The notes under the pieces were generated by a model that saw only the letters and a list, made by a program, of their open reading frames with translations, had not been told where the DNA came from and made no database searches. Shown in pieces: positions 15,801 through 23,252 of a DNA stretch of 23,265 bases. This stretch comes from Phocaeicola_A sp963652075 (GTDB lineage: Bacteria; Bacteroidota; Bacteroidia; Bacteroidales; Bacteroidaceae). The stretch's first letter is position 1, and each line of letters opens with the position of its first letter. The DNA is taken from NCBI GenBank assembly GCA_963652075.1, contig CAVJRQ010000005.1:1-23265 (forward strand), written 5' to 3'. The translations under genes and the position numbers were made by a program.

Positions 15801-16548
15801 TGTGCGTCTCCGCTTTCAGCGAGATGACGGTCTTGATGTCCTTGATGATGAAATAGTCCGAGGTAGAGTGGTCTGCCGGAGCGAACTGCTCGACAACCGG
15901 GCCTTCGGCGAAGGCTACATTATCCTTATAGGCGGAGATAATCTTGTTGGGATTCTCGGCGGTGGTCTTCTTGATCATCTGGAAGAGCGATGACTCCATC
16001 TCCTTGCCGTCGATGATGAATGTGCCGCCGAAGATTTTGTGGCGGCAGTGCTCCGAGTTGATTTGCGCGAAGCCGAACACCTCCGAGTCGGTGAGCTTGC
16101 GGCCCAGGTCCTTCTCCACCTTGAGCAGATAGTCCATCTCCTCGCGTGAGAGAGCCAGACCCTCTTTCTCGTTATACTCTTCGAGATTCTCAACGTATAT
16201 GATAGGCTCCGGCTTCCGGTTGGTGGTGAAGATTCCTTGGTCCAGCCCTTTGTACATACGTTGCAACATCGGGTCGTAATCGGCCTTCTCGTTTTTCACC
16301 GGGAAATATTCTTCGATACGGGTGATACCTTCCAGTCCCATGTTCTGGGTGATTTCCACCGCATTGGTACTCCAGGGCGTAATCATCTCCCTGCGCGGAC
16401 CGACGAAGCAGCCTTTCAGGTTCTCTTCGCTCTCTTGCTTCGCGTCTCCGTAGAGCCAGCAGAGCTTCTTTACATCTTCAGAGGATAACTCGTGGTCGCA
16501 CTCCGTGGCAATCACGTTCTTTTCTGAGGTTCTGAAAAATAGAATCAT
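12844..16548 (-). CDS. purL: Phosphoribosylformylglycinamidine synthase, single-chain
   Basis: A 1234-residue large-type FGAM synthase. It converts FGAR, glutamine and ATP to FGAM in the fourth step of de novo purine synthesis. It has an N-terminal PurS-like domain (about 1-140), a linker, tandem AIRS-like synthetase halves, and a C-terminal class I glutamine amidotransferase domain. The synthetase halves contain SEHCRHKIFGG, ETHNFPTTVEPFNGASTGTG and, later, PTGKDSLSMTQKYPNG. In the amidotransferase domain the nucleophile is Cys1079 in GICNGCQ, with His1192 and Glu1194 in PHLER. Length and order are normal for the fused proteobacterial/Bacteroidetes type. The start at 16548 fits the family N-terminus. 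A candidate promoter lies 50 bases upstream. It is divergent from the exporter gene. Confidence 0.97.
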   Translation of the reverse strand: MILFFRTSEKNVIATECDHELSSEDVKKLCWLYGDAKQESEENLKGCFVGPRREMITPWSTNAVEITQNMGLEGITRIEEYFPVKNEKADYDPMLQRMYKGLDQGIFTTNRKPEPIIYVENLEEYNEKEGLALSREEMDYLLKVEKDLGRKLTDSEVFGFAQINSEHCRHKIFGGTFIIDGKEMESSLFQMIKKTTAENPNKIISAYKDNVAFAEGPVVEQFAPADHSTSDYFIIKDIKTVISLKAETHNFPTTVEPFNGASTGTGGEIRDRMGGGKGSWPIAGTAVYMTSYPRTEEGREWEEILPVRKWLYQTPEQILIKASNGASDFGNKFGQPLICGSLLTFEHKEDDTFYGYDKVIMLAGGVGYGTQRDCLKGKPEKGNKIVVLGGDNYRIGLGGGSVSSVETGRYSSGIELNAVQRANAEMQKRANNVVRALCEEDVNPIVSIHDHGSAGHVNCLSELVEECGGLIEMSKLPIGDKTLSAKEIIANESQERMGLLIKEEAIEHVHKIAERERAPMYVVGETTGDARFAFEQADGVRPFDLAVDQMFGSSPKTYMVDKTVERHYENVTYDTSKLNEYLNRVLQLEAVACKDWLTNKVDRSVTGKIARQQCQGELQLPLSDCGVVALDYRGEKGIATSLGHAPQAALANPAAGSVLSVSEALTNIVWAPFADGMDSISLSANWMWPCRSQEGEDARLYTAVKALSDFCCELHINVPTGKDSLSMTQKYPNGEKVISPGTVIVSAGGEVSDIKKVVSPVLVNDPKTTIYHIDFSFDNLRLGGSAFAQSLGKVGDDVPTVKNPKYFRDAFLAIQELVNKGLLLAGHDISAGGLITTLLEMCFANTEGGMEISLNRIKEDDLIKMLFAENPGVVIQVKNKHKEEVKKILEDAGIGYVKLGAPTDERHILVTKGDATYQFGIDYLRDVWYSSSYLLDRKQSMNGCAKDRFDNYKKQPLEMAFGKDFTGKFSQYGIDPNRRTPSGIKAAIIREKGTNGEREMAYMLYLAGFDVKDVTMTDLISGRETLEEINFIVFCGGFSNSDVLGSAKGWAGGFLFNPKAKATLDKFYSRKDTLSLGICNGCQLMMELGLINPDHKKKGHMLHNNSHKFESSFLGLTIPTNRSVLFGSLSGYKLGIWVAHGEGKFSLPYEEDKYNVIAKYSYDEYPGNPNGSDYSVAGLASDDGRHVALMPHLERAFFPWQCAYYPADRKEKDQVTPWIEAFVNAKNWVVKNRK

Positions 16549-16598
16549 ATACGTAAATAATTATTGTTGTATAAACAAGTCCTGTTACTAAGAATGCG

Positions 16599-16628
16599 CA
16601 AAGTTAAGCAAAACCAACGTCTCCCAAA
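16599..16628 (-). promoter_or_regulatory. Candidate purL promoter
   Basis: On the minus strand TAACTTTG (16606-16599) matches the -7 consensus. TTTG (16628-16625) matches the -33 element with an 18-base spacer, one short of the usual 19-21. Transcription would start about 40 bases before the purL ATG. Confidence 0.5.
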
Positions 16629-16647
16629 AGAAAGAGAGCAAAAAAGA

Positions 16648-16671
16648 GTGGCGGACACCGTGGCGGACACC
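16648..16671. repeat. Perfect 12-bp tandem duplication in the purL/exporter divergent region
   Basis: GTGGCGGACACC occurs twice back to back, between the two divergent genes and upstream of the purL -33 element. It may be a duplicated operator or simple slippage. Nothing else recognisable was seen in 16629-16744 except the weak box near 16733. Confidence 0.75.
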
Positions 16672-16744
16672 GAAAACAGGGGCGTTCGTAAAATAATTGA
16701 TTCTATCATGATACTATCCCAAAAAAAAGTGGCATCTTTGCAAC

Positions 16745-17404
16745 ATGAATTGGTTAGAACAAGTATCGCTATTAGAATTTCTAATGAAAGGCTTTATCAT
16801 CGGCGTGGTGGTCTCCGCGCCGCTCGGGCCTGTGGGGGTACTGTGCATACAACGGACATTGAACAAAGGCCGTGCCTACGGTTTCGTTACCGGACTGGGG
16901 GCGGCCCTGAGCGATATCATCTACGCCTTGATAACCGGATACGGCATGAGCTTTGTCTTCGACTTTATCCAGGCGAACATCTTCTATCTGCAACTCATAG
17001 GCAGTGTCATGTTGTTGGCGTTCGGTATCTACACGTTCCGCAGCAATCCGGTTCGTTCCATCCGGCCCATCTCAGCCAACAAAGGCACGCTCGTCCACAA
17101 TTTCGTGACGGCGTTTTTTGTTACCCTTTCCAATCCGCTCATCATCTTCCTGTTCATCGGTTTCTTCGCCCGCTTCGCTTTCGTGTTGCCCGAGATTCCC
17201 ATCTATGAACAGACGCTGGGATACATCGCCATCATTACGGGAGCCGTTTCGTGGTGGTTCTGCATCACGTTCTTTGTCAACAAGATTCGCAACCGCTTCA
17301 ACCTTAGGGGAATCTGGCTGCTCAACCGCATCATCGGCGTGGTCGTCATCGTCCTCTCCTTAGCCGGTTTCTTTTGGACGATTACGGGTAACTCACTCTA
17401 TTGA
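16745..17404 (+). CDS. LysE/RhtB-family inner-membrane exporter
   Basis: A 219-residue membrane protein with about six hydrophobic helices. The first helix carries the LysE family signature GVVVSAPLGPVGVLCIQRTL, followed by RAYGFVTGLGAALSDIIYAL. A conserved NPLIIFLFIGF lies in helix 4. The family exports amino acids or related small molecules; the substrate is not readable here. It precedes the DUF4924 gene by 13 bases, so the two form an operon. A box one base from TAnnTTTG (CATCTTTG, 16733-16740) ends five bases before the ATG. If real, it would make a nearly leaderless transcript. Confidence 0.9.
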   Translation: MNWLEQVSLLEFLMKGFIIGVVVSAPLGPVGVLCIQRTLNKGRAYGFVTGLGAALSDIIYALITGYGMSFVFDFIQANIFYLQLIGSVMLLAFGIYTFRSNPVRSIRPISANKGTLVHNFVTAFFVTLSNPLIIFLFIGFFARFAFVLPEIPIYEQTLGYIAIITGAVSWWFCITFFVNKIRNRFNLRGIWLLNRIIGVVVIVLSLAGFFWTITGNSLY

Positions 17405-17417
17405 AAACTGACTGGAT

Positions 17418-17969
17418 ATGTTTATAGCGGAACAGTTGAAAGAACGGAACGTCGCCGAATACCTATTATATATGTGGCAGGTGGAAGACCTCTTGCGCGC
17501 CAACGGACTGGACATCGAAAAGATAAGGAAGAGCATCATCGAACCGTATCAGTTGGACGAGGAGCGCAAGGCGAAACTCACCCGGTGGTATGAGGAGTTG
17601 ATAGACATGATGCATCTGGAGGGTGTAGCGGAACAGGGTCATCTGCAAATCAACAAGAACATTGTCCTGAAGTTGACCGACCTGCACCTGCAGTTGCTGC
17701 GGTCGCCCAAGGCGCCCTATTACGCGGCGGCCTACTACAAGGTGTTGCCCTACATTGTGGAGCTGCGGGCGAAGAACAACCAGGCCGACGTGGCCGAATT
17801 GGAGGTTTGCTTCAATGCGCTCTACGGCGTGCTGTTGCTCCGGCTGCAAAAGAAAGAGGTGACCGAAGCCACGGCGAAAGCCGTGGAGGAAATCGGCAAG
17901 TTCATTTCCTTGCTGGCGAACTATTACGACAAGGAGCGTAAGGGCGAACTGGATGATTTGTTGGAGTAG
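17418..17969 (+). CDS. DUF4924 family protein, function unknown
   Basis: A 183-residue, mainly helical, soluble protein. It begins MFIAEQLKERNVAEYLLYMW, with WQVEDLLRANGLDIEKI, then MMHLEGVAEQGHLQINKN and YYKVLPYIVELRAKN. This is the DUF4924 family, which is restricted, as far as I know, to Bacteroidetes. It lacks a signal peptide and obvious catalytic motifs. It follows the exporter gene by 13 bases and precedes prfC by 121, so it is probably co-transcribed with the exporter. The conserved pairing with exporter and prfC could be checked in other genomes. Confidence 0.85.
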   Translation: MFIAEQLKERNVAEYLLYMWQVEDLLRANGLDIEKIRKSIIEPYQLDEERKAKLTRWYEELIDMMHLEGVAEQGHLQINKNIVLKLTDLHLQLLRSPKAPYYAAAYYKVLPYIVELRAKNNQADVAELEVCFNALYGVLLLRLQKKEVTEATAKAVEEIGKFISLLANYYDKERKGELDDLLE

Positions 17970-18049
17970 CGGTTGTGCGCTCCCGGACAGGTCTTCCCGA
18001 CGGGGAGGAGTCAAGAGAACAAGAACAAAGAACTTTTTATAAGATAAGC

Positions 18050-18075
18050 CCCTTTGCATGAAAGGGATTCCTTTT
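18050..18075 (+). terminator. Weak terminator-like hairpin before prfC
   Basis: CCCTTT (18050-18055) and AAAGGG (18061-18066) form a 6-bp stem around GCATG, followed by ATTCCTTTTT. It may end the exporter-DUF4924 transcript, but it lies only about 15 bases before the prfC ATG, so prfC would need its own promoter, and I see no consensus one. It could instead be part of the prfC leader. Confidence 0.35.
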
Positions 18076-18090
18076 TAGTAAGTTAGTCAT

Positions 18091-19656
18091 ATGAATGAGA
18101 TAGAAAGAAGAAGGACTTTTGCGATTATCGCACACCCGGATGCGGGTAAGACGTCACTGACCGAGAAACTGCTGTTGTTCGGCGGACAGATTCAGGTAGC
18201 CGGTGCCGTGAAGTCGAACAAGATAAAGAAGACAGCCACATCGGACTGGATGGACATCGAGAAACAGAGAGGTATCTCCGTAACCACCTCCGTGATGGAA
18301 TTCGACTACCGCGACTATAAAATCAATATCCTCGACACGCCGGGTCACCAGGACTTCGCCGAGGACACGTACCGCACCCTCACGGCCGTGGACAGTGTCA
18401 TCATCGTGGTGGACGGTGCCAAAGGCGTGGAGGCGCAGACGCGCAAGCTGATGGAAGTCTGCCGCATGCGCAACACACCGGTCATCATCTTCGTCAACAA
18501 GATGGACCGCGAGGCCAAAGACCCCTTTGACCTCTTGGACGAACTGGAAGAGGAACTGGTCATCGGCGTGCGTCCCCTGACGTGGCCTATCGAGAGCGGC
18601 ATCCGTTTCAAGGGTGTCTACAACATCTATGAGCGGAGCCTGAACCTTTTCCAACCATCCAAACAAACCGTGACGGAAAAGGTGGCGGTGGACATCAATA
18701 CCGAAGACCTGGACAGACACATCGGTGCTCCTTTGGCTGAAAAGCTGCGCAACGAGTTGGAACTGATTGAAGGGGTCTATCCCGAGTTCGACGTGCAGGC
18801 TTACCTGAAGGGTGAGCTGGCACCGGTCTTCTTCGGTTCGGCCCTCAACAACTTCGGTGTGGAGGAGCTGCTCAACTGCTTTGTGGAGATAGCCCCTTGC
18901 CCGCGTCCCGTGACGGCGCTCGAGCGTACCGTTGATCCGCAGGAGCCCAAGTTCACGGGCTTCGTCTTCAAGATAACGGCCAACATCGACCCCAACCACC
19001 GCTCGTGTGTGGCTTTCTGCAAGATATGTTCCGGAAAGTTTACCCGCAACACGCCCTATTACCATGTGCGTCATGGCAAGACGATGCGTTTCTCGTCGCC
19101 CACGCAGTTTATGGCACAGCGCAAGACTACCGTCGACGAGGCTTGGGCGGGCGATATCATCGGTCTGCCGGACAACGGCACCTTCAAGATTGGCGACACC
19201 CTAACCGAAGGAGAGAATCTGCATTTCAAGGGATTGCCGAGCTTCTCGCCGGAGATGTTCAAATACATCGAGAACGCCGACCCGATGAAGACCAAGCAGC
19301 TCAACAAAGGCATCGACCAGTTGATGGACGAGGGTGTAGCCCAGCTGTTTGTCAACCAGTTCAACGGACGTAAGATTATCGGTACGGTGGGCCAGCTGCA
19401 GTTTGAGGTCATTCAGTACCGGCTCGAAAACGAATACAACGCACTCTGCCGTTGGGAGCCTATCAGCCTCTACAAGGCGTGTTGGATAGAGAGCGATGAC
19501 GCGGAGGAGCTCGAAGCGTTCAAGAAACGCAAATACCAGTATATGGCAAAGGACCGCGACGGACGAGATGTGTTCCTGGCCGACAGCAACTACGTGCTGC
19601 AGATGGCGCAGATGGACTTCAAGCACATCAAGTTCCATTTTACCAGTGAATTCTAA
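18091..19656 (+). CDS. prfC: Peptide chain release factor 3
   Basis: A 521-residue translational GTPase that recycles RF1/RF2 from the ribosome after termination. The GTPase motifs are all present: AHPDAGKTS (Lys20), DTPGHQDF (82-89) and NKMD (136-139). The switch I region has TATSDWMDIEKQRGISVTTS, the RF3 signature. The C-terminal part shows EF-G-like domains II and III, including the VGQLQFEVIQYRLENEYN motif. Normal length. It starts a closely spaced run with the TsaC-like, ClC and fmt genes (gaps of 24, 29 and 12 bases), likely an operon. Confidence 0.97.
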   Translation: MNEIERRRTFAIIAHPDAGKTSLTEKLLLFGGQIQVAGAVKSNKIKKTATSDWMDIEKQRGISVTTSVMEFDYRDYKINILDTPGHQDFAEDTYRTLTAVDSVIIVVDGAKGVEAQTRKLMEVCRMRNTPVIIFVNKMDREAKDPFDLLDELEEELVIGVRPLTWPIESGIRFKGVYNIYERSLNLFQPSKQTVTEKVAVDINTEDLDRHIGAPLAEKLRNELELIEGVYPEFDVQAYLKGELAPVFFGSALNNFGVEELLNCFVEIAPCPRPVTALERTVDPQEPKFTGFVFKITANIDPNHRSCVAFCKICSGKFTRNTPYYHVRHGKTMRFSSPTQFMAQRKTTVDEAWAGDIIGLPDNGTFKIGDTLTEGENLHFKGLPSFSPEMFKYIENADPMKTKQLNKGIDQLMDEGVAQLFVNQFNGRKIIGTVGQLQFEVIQYRLENEYNALCRWEPISLYKACWIESDDAEELEAFKKRKYQYMAKDRDGRDVFLADSNYVLQMAQMDFKHIKFHFTSEF

Positions 19657-19666
19657 TAAAGTATAC

Positions 19667-19672
19667 AGGAGG
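19667..19672 (+). promoter_or_regulatory. Shine-Dalgarno site deciding the TsaC-like start
   Basis: AGGAGG lies 8 bases before ATG at 19681. An in-frame GTG at 19678 would be only 5 bases away, so ATG 19681 is the better start. Such a strong site is uncommon in this group, where most genes in this window lack one. Confidence 0.75.
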
Positions 19673-19680
19673 AAACAGTG

Positions 19681-20259
19681 ATGCAAAACGAACGGATGAA
19701 CGAAGATATCAAGCGCGCCATTGAGGTGATGCAGCAAGGCGGTGTCATTCTCTATCCCACCGACACGATATGGGGAATAGGATGCGACGCCACCAACGAA
19801 GAGGCGGTGAAACGCGTGTATGAGATAAAGAAACGGTCGGACAGCAAGGCCATGCTGGTGCTGGTGGATTCCGAAGCCAAGGTGGAGTCCTACGTGAAGG
19901 ACGTGCCCTTGGTGGCATGGGACTTGATGGATTTGAGCACCAAACCCTTGACGGTAATCTTCGACGGGGCGCGCAACCTGGCCCCGAACCTGTTGGCTGA
20001 AGACGGCAGCGTGGGCATACGCATCACCAAGGAGGAGTTTTCCCGCCAACTCTGCATGCGTTTCAAGAAAGCCATTGTCTCCACTTCCGCCAACATCAGC
20101 GGTCAGCCCTCGCCGGCCAACTTCAGCGAGATTTCCGATGAGGTGAAGCAGGCGGTGGACTACATCGTGCAGTATCGGCAGAATGAGAAGAGCCGTCCCA
20201 AACCATCGGGAATCATCAAGTTGGGCTCGGACAGCACGGTGAAGGTTATCAGGGAGTAA
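19681..20259 (+). CDS. Threonylcarbamoyl-AMP synthase, TsaC/Sua5 (YrdC) family
   Basis: A 192-residue YrdC-domain protein. It probably makes threonylcarbamoyl-AMP from threonine, bicarbonate and ATP, the first step in forming t6A37 on ANN-decoding tRNAs. Seen motifs are GGVILYPTDTIWGIGCDAT (21-39), then KKRSDSKAML, GSVGIRITK and VSTSANISGQ. It lacks the C-terminal Sua5 domain. Paralogues of YciO type occur, so the specific role is inferred from the family and from the translation-related neighbours (prfC, fmt). A second start at ATG 19696 is possible; the strong ribosome site supports 19681. Confidence 0.9.
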   Translation: MQNERMNEDIKRAIEVMQQGGVILYPTDTIWGIGCDATNEEAVKRVYEIKKRSDSKAMLVLVDSEAKVESYVKDVPLVAWDLMDLSTKPLTVIFDGARNLAPNLLAEDGSVGIRITKEEFSRQLCMRFKKAIVSTSANISGQPSPANFSEISDEVKQAVDYIVQYRQNEKSRPKPSGIIKLGSDSTVKVIRE

Positions 20260-20288
20260 GGAATTAGCGGTCGCATTGGTTTTACGGA

Positions 20289-22085
20289 ATGGAAGTAACG
20301 GAAGAGAAATTAAACCTGTTGCAGAGCTTCATACGCTGGCGCGACGAGCATGTCAGCGAGAAGCAATTCATTTTGCTGCTGAGTTTCGTGGTGGGTATCC
20401 TCACCGCCTTGGCGGCTTTGGTGCTGAAGTACATCATTCACTGGATAGAGTTCTTCTTGACGGACAACTTTGATGTGACGGGAGCTAACTGGCTCTATAT
20501 GATTTACCCCGTAGTGGGTATCTTCCTCACCGGATTGTTCGTACGCAACATCGTGAGGGACGACATCAGCCACGGTGTCACCAAGATTCTCTACGCCATC
20601 TCCCGTAAACAATGCCGCATCAAGAAACATAACGTCTGGTCGTCCGTGTTGGCCAGTGCCATCACCATCGGCTTCGGCGGTTCGGTAGGAGCGGAGGCAC
20701 CTATCGTGCTCACCGGCTCCGCCATCGGCAGCAACTTGGGACAGGTCTTCAAGATGGAACCGAAGACCCTGATGCTGCTCGTCGGTTGCGGTGCGGCAGG
20801 TGCCGTGGCAGGCATCTTCAAAGCCCCTATCGCCGGATTGGTGTTCACCTTGGAGGTGCTGATGATTGACATGACCATGTCGTCGCTGTTGCCTCTGTTG
20901 GTCACCTGCGTGACGGCGGCCACCGTATCCTACATCACCACCGGCACGGAGGCGATGTTCCGCTTTCATTTGGACAATCCCTTTGTGATGGAGCGTATCC
21001 CGTATGCCATCCTGATGGGAATCGCCTGCGGACTGGTCTCTCTCTACTTTACGCGTACCATGGACAAGATAGAGGACGTGTTCCGAAAATATTCCAATCC
21101 CTACACCAAATTGGTGATAGGCGGCGTGATGTTGAGCGTGCTCATCTTCCTGTTCCCGCCGCTCTACGGCGAAGGCTACAACACCATCGGCCTGCTGCTC
21201 AACGGCACCTCCTTGGCGGATTGGAACCAGGTGCTCGACAACTCGTTGTTCTATGGCCACGGTAATCTGTTGCTGATCTATCTGGCATTGATTATCCTGT
21301 TCAAGGTCTTCGCGTCGAGTGCCACCAACGGGGGTGGCGGCTGCGGAGGTATCTTCGCTCCCAGCCTGTTTCTGGGCTGCATCACCGGTTTCATCTTCGC
21401 GCGCTTCTGCAACCAGTTCGACTTGGGTGTCTACATCCCCGAGAAGAACTTCGCGCTGCTTGGCATGGCAGGGGTGATGTCGGGTGTCATGCACGCGCCG
21501 TTGACAGGCATCTTCCTCATTGCGGAGCTGACCGGAGGCTACGACCTCTTCCTCGCGCTGATGATTGTATCCGTCAGTGCCTATCTGACCATCATCGTGT
21601 TTGAACCTCACAGTATCTACTCGATGCGGTTGGCCAAGAAGGGACAGCTCATCACTCACCATAAGGACAAGGCCGTGCTTACGCTGATGAAGACGGAGAG
21701 TGTGGTAGAGACCAACTTCACAACCGTTTCTCCCGACATGGATTTGGGGCAGATGGTGCAGGTGGTTTCAAAGTCCAAGCGCAACGTCTTCCCGGTGGTG
21801 AACAAGGAGGGAGTGTTGTTGGGCGTAGTCCTGCTGGACGACATCCGCAACATCATGTTCCGTCAGGAACTTTATCACCGCTTCACGGTAGACAAGTTCA
21901 TGGTGTCCGCCCCGGCACGGCTGAACATCAACGACTCCATGGACGTGGTGATGTCGAAGTTTGACGACACGGGCGCATGGAATCTCCCGGTGGTGGACGC
22001 TGACGGCAAGTACTTGGGCTTTGTCTCCAAATCAAAGATATTCAATACGTATAGACAAGTGTTGGTCGACTATTCGGCCGAATAA
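20289..22085 (+). CDS. ClC-family chloride channel/transporter with two CBS domains
   Basis: A 598-residue membrane protein. It has a long ClC core of about 18 helices (residues 20-440) and a cytoplasmic C-terminal pair of CBS domains (about 455-595, with NVFPVVNKEGVLLGVVLLDD and WNLPVVDADGKYLGFVSKS). The selectivity motifs are visible: GSVGAEAP, with the gating glutamate at Glu136 (usually GxEGP), and GGIFAPSLFLG at about 353-363. The usual GSGIP motif is replaced by a SHGVTK variant, as in many Bacteroidetes members. Whether it is a channel or a proton antiporter cannot be settled by eye. CBS domains typically bind adenine nucleotides. It sits between the TsaC-like and fmt genes, 29 and 12 bases apart. 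Confidence 0.95.
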   Translation: MEVTEEKLNLLQSFIRWRDEHVSEKQFILLLSFVVGILTALAALVLKYIIHWIEFFLTDNFDVTGANWLYMIYPVVGIFLTGLFVRNIVRDDISHGVTKILYAISRKQCRIKKHNVWSSVLASAITIGFGGSVGAEAPIVLTGSAIGSNLGQVFKMEPKTLMLLVGCGAAGAVAGIFKAPIAGLVFTLEVLMIDMTMSSLLPLLVTCVTAATVSYITTGTEAMFRFHLDNPFVMERIPYAILMGIACGLVSLYFTRTMDKIEDVFRKYSNPYTKLVIGGVMLSVLIFLFPPLYGEGYNTIGLLLNGTSLADWNQVLDNSLFYGHGNLLLIYLALIILFKVFASSATNGGGGCGGIFAPSLFLGCITGFIFARFCNQFDLGVYIPEKNFALLGMAGVMSGVMHAPLTGIFLIAELTGGYDLFLALMIVSVSAYLTIIVFEPHSIYSMRLAKKGQLITHHKDKAVLTLMKTESVVETNFTTVSPDMDLGQMVQVVSKSKRNVFPVVNKEGVLLGVVLLDDIRNIMFRQELYHRFTVDKFMVSAPARLNINDSMDVVMSKFDDTGAWNLPVVDADGKYLGFVSKSKIFNTYRQVLVDYSAE

Positions 22086-22097
22086 ATCGGTTTGACT

Positions 22098-23078
22098 ATG
22101 GAAAAGAAAGATTTACGCATCGTATATATGGGCACGCCGGACTTTGCGGTGGAGAGCCTGCGGGCTCTGGTGGAAGGAGGGTACAACATCGTGGCGGTGG
22201 TTACCATGCCGGACAAGTCCGTCGGTCGCCATGGCAGTGTGCTCCAGCCCTCGCCAGTGAAACAATATGCCGTCGCCAACGGACTGAAGGTGATGCAACC
22301 CGTCAATCTCAAGGATGAGGCTTTTGTGGAGGAGTTGCGCGGCCTGAAGGCCGACCTCCAGATTGTGGTGGCTTTCCGCATGCTGCCCGAGGTGGTGTGG
22401 AACATGCCTCCCATGGGCACTTTCAATCTGCACGCTTCGTTGCTCCCGCAGTATCGGGGCGCAGCCCCCATCAATTGGGCGGTCATCAACGGCGAGACGG
22501 AGACGGGCATCACGACGTTCTTTCTGAAGCATGAGATAGATACCGGCGAGATTATCCAACAGGTGCGCATCCCCATCGCCGATACCGACGATGTGGGTAC
22601 GGTACACGACAAATTGATGATGCTGGGTGCCCGGTTGGTTGTGGAAACTGTCGACAACATCCTTGCCGGCAATGTGCATCCCGTTCCGCAGGAGCAGTTG
22701 ATACGTGGCGGTGCGGAACTCCGTCCTGCCCCGAAAATCTTCAAGGAGACTTGCCGCATCGACTGGTCTAAACCCTTGAAACAGGTGTACGATTTTGTGC
22801 GCGGACTCTCACCTTATCCAGCCGCATGGTGCGAACTGGTGCGGGAAACCGATGAGAACCGTCAGGTCTTGAAGGTATATGTGTCGGAGAAACTTTTCCA
22901 GCCGCATCAGCTCAAGGTCGGTCAGGTTGTCTCCGATGGAAAGAGCTATCTGCGCGTGGCTGTCGCCGACGGCTTCCTGGACATCAAGGAGCTCCAGTTG
23001 GCCGGCAAGAAACGTATGCCTGTCGCCGATTTCTTGCGAGGCTTCAAGGTATTGGAGGCTTCCTATACCTGTGAATAA
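22098..23078 (+). CDS. fmt: Methionyl-tRNA formyltransferase
   Basis: A 326-residue cytoplasmic enzyme that formylates initiator Met-tRNA with 10-formyl-THF. The N-terminal formyltransferase domain has RIVYMGTPDFAV and the signature NLHASLLPQYRGAAPINWA. The catalytic residues Asn110, His112 and Asp148 (in EIDTGEI) match those of E. coli Fmt (Asn106, His108, Asp144). The C-terminal OB-like tRNA-binding domain begins near residue 210. The start is ATG 22098; a TTG two codons earlier is not needed. It follows the ClC gene by 12 bases and ends the likely prfC operon within this window. Confidence 0.97.
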   Translation: MEKKDLRIVYMGTPDFAVESLRALVEGGYNIVAVVTMPDKSVGRHGSVLQPSPVKQYAVANGLKVMQPVNLKDEAFVEELRGLKADLQIVVAFRMLPEVVWNMPPMGTFNLHASLLPQYRGAAPINWAVINGETETGITTFFLKHEIDTGEIIQQVRIPIADTDDVGTVHDKLMMLGARLVVETVDNILAGNVHPVPQEQLIRGGAELRPAPKIFKETCRIDWSKPLKQVYDFVRGLSPYPAAWCELVRETDENRQVLKVYVSEKLFQPHQLKVGQVVSDGKSYLRVAVADGFLDIKELQLAGKKRMPVADFLRGFKVLEASYTCE

Positions 23079-23162
23079 CGGCTTTCCCCTACCCCATTCC
23101 AGCAAAGGAATTTTGGGTCAATCCGAAAACCCGGTGGCGATTATTCCGTTTACCAGCCATTG

Positions 23163-23189
23163 ACCAATCGTTAACCAATCGTTAACCAA
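23163..23189. repeat. 11-bp tandem repeat downstream of fmt
   Basis: ACCAATCGTTA is repeated twice and then partly a third time (ACCAA). It lies in the non-coding sequence from 23079 to the window end. No gene is seen there. Confidence 0.8.
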
Positions 23190-23213
23190 AGTCCGTTCGT
23201 TCGGGGAGGGTGT

Positions 23214-23252
23214 CCTAATGTCGTACGACCATGCACCCTAACGTCGTACGAC
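23214..23252. repeat. Two 23-bp-spaced palindromic units at the right edge
   Basis: CCTAATGTCGTACGACC (from 23214) and CCTAACGTCGTACGACT (from 23237) each contain the perfect palindrome GTCGTACGAC, 23 bases apart. The array may continue beyond the window. Its layout (short palindromic core, about 22-bp period) recalls the array at 10251-10342, but the sequence is different. Confidence 0.8.

Noticed and set aside
16564..17208. 214-codon plus-strand frame overlapping the exporter start
   Set aside because: Out of frame with the LysE-family signature, and its translation has no hydrophobic or family pattern.
20310..21662. 450-codon minus-strand frame opposite the ClC gene
   Set aside because: Translation is Gln/His/Asp-rich with no family pattern; the opposite strand has a clear ClC protein.
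22092..22097. TTG start for fmt two codons upstream
   Set aside because: The ATG at 22098 gives the usual N-terminus with no need for a rare start.
23079..23162. Terminator after fmt
   Set aside because: ATTCC/GGAAT around AGCAAA is only five base pairs and is followed by just a few T, too weak to call.
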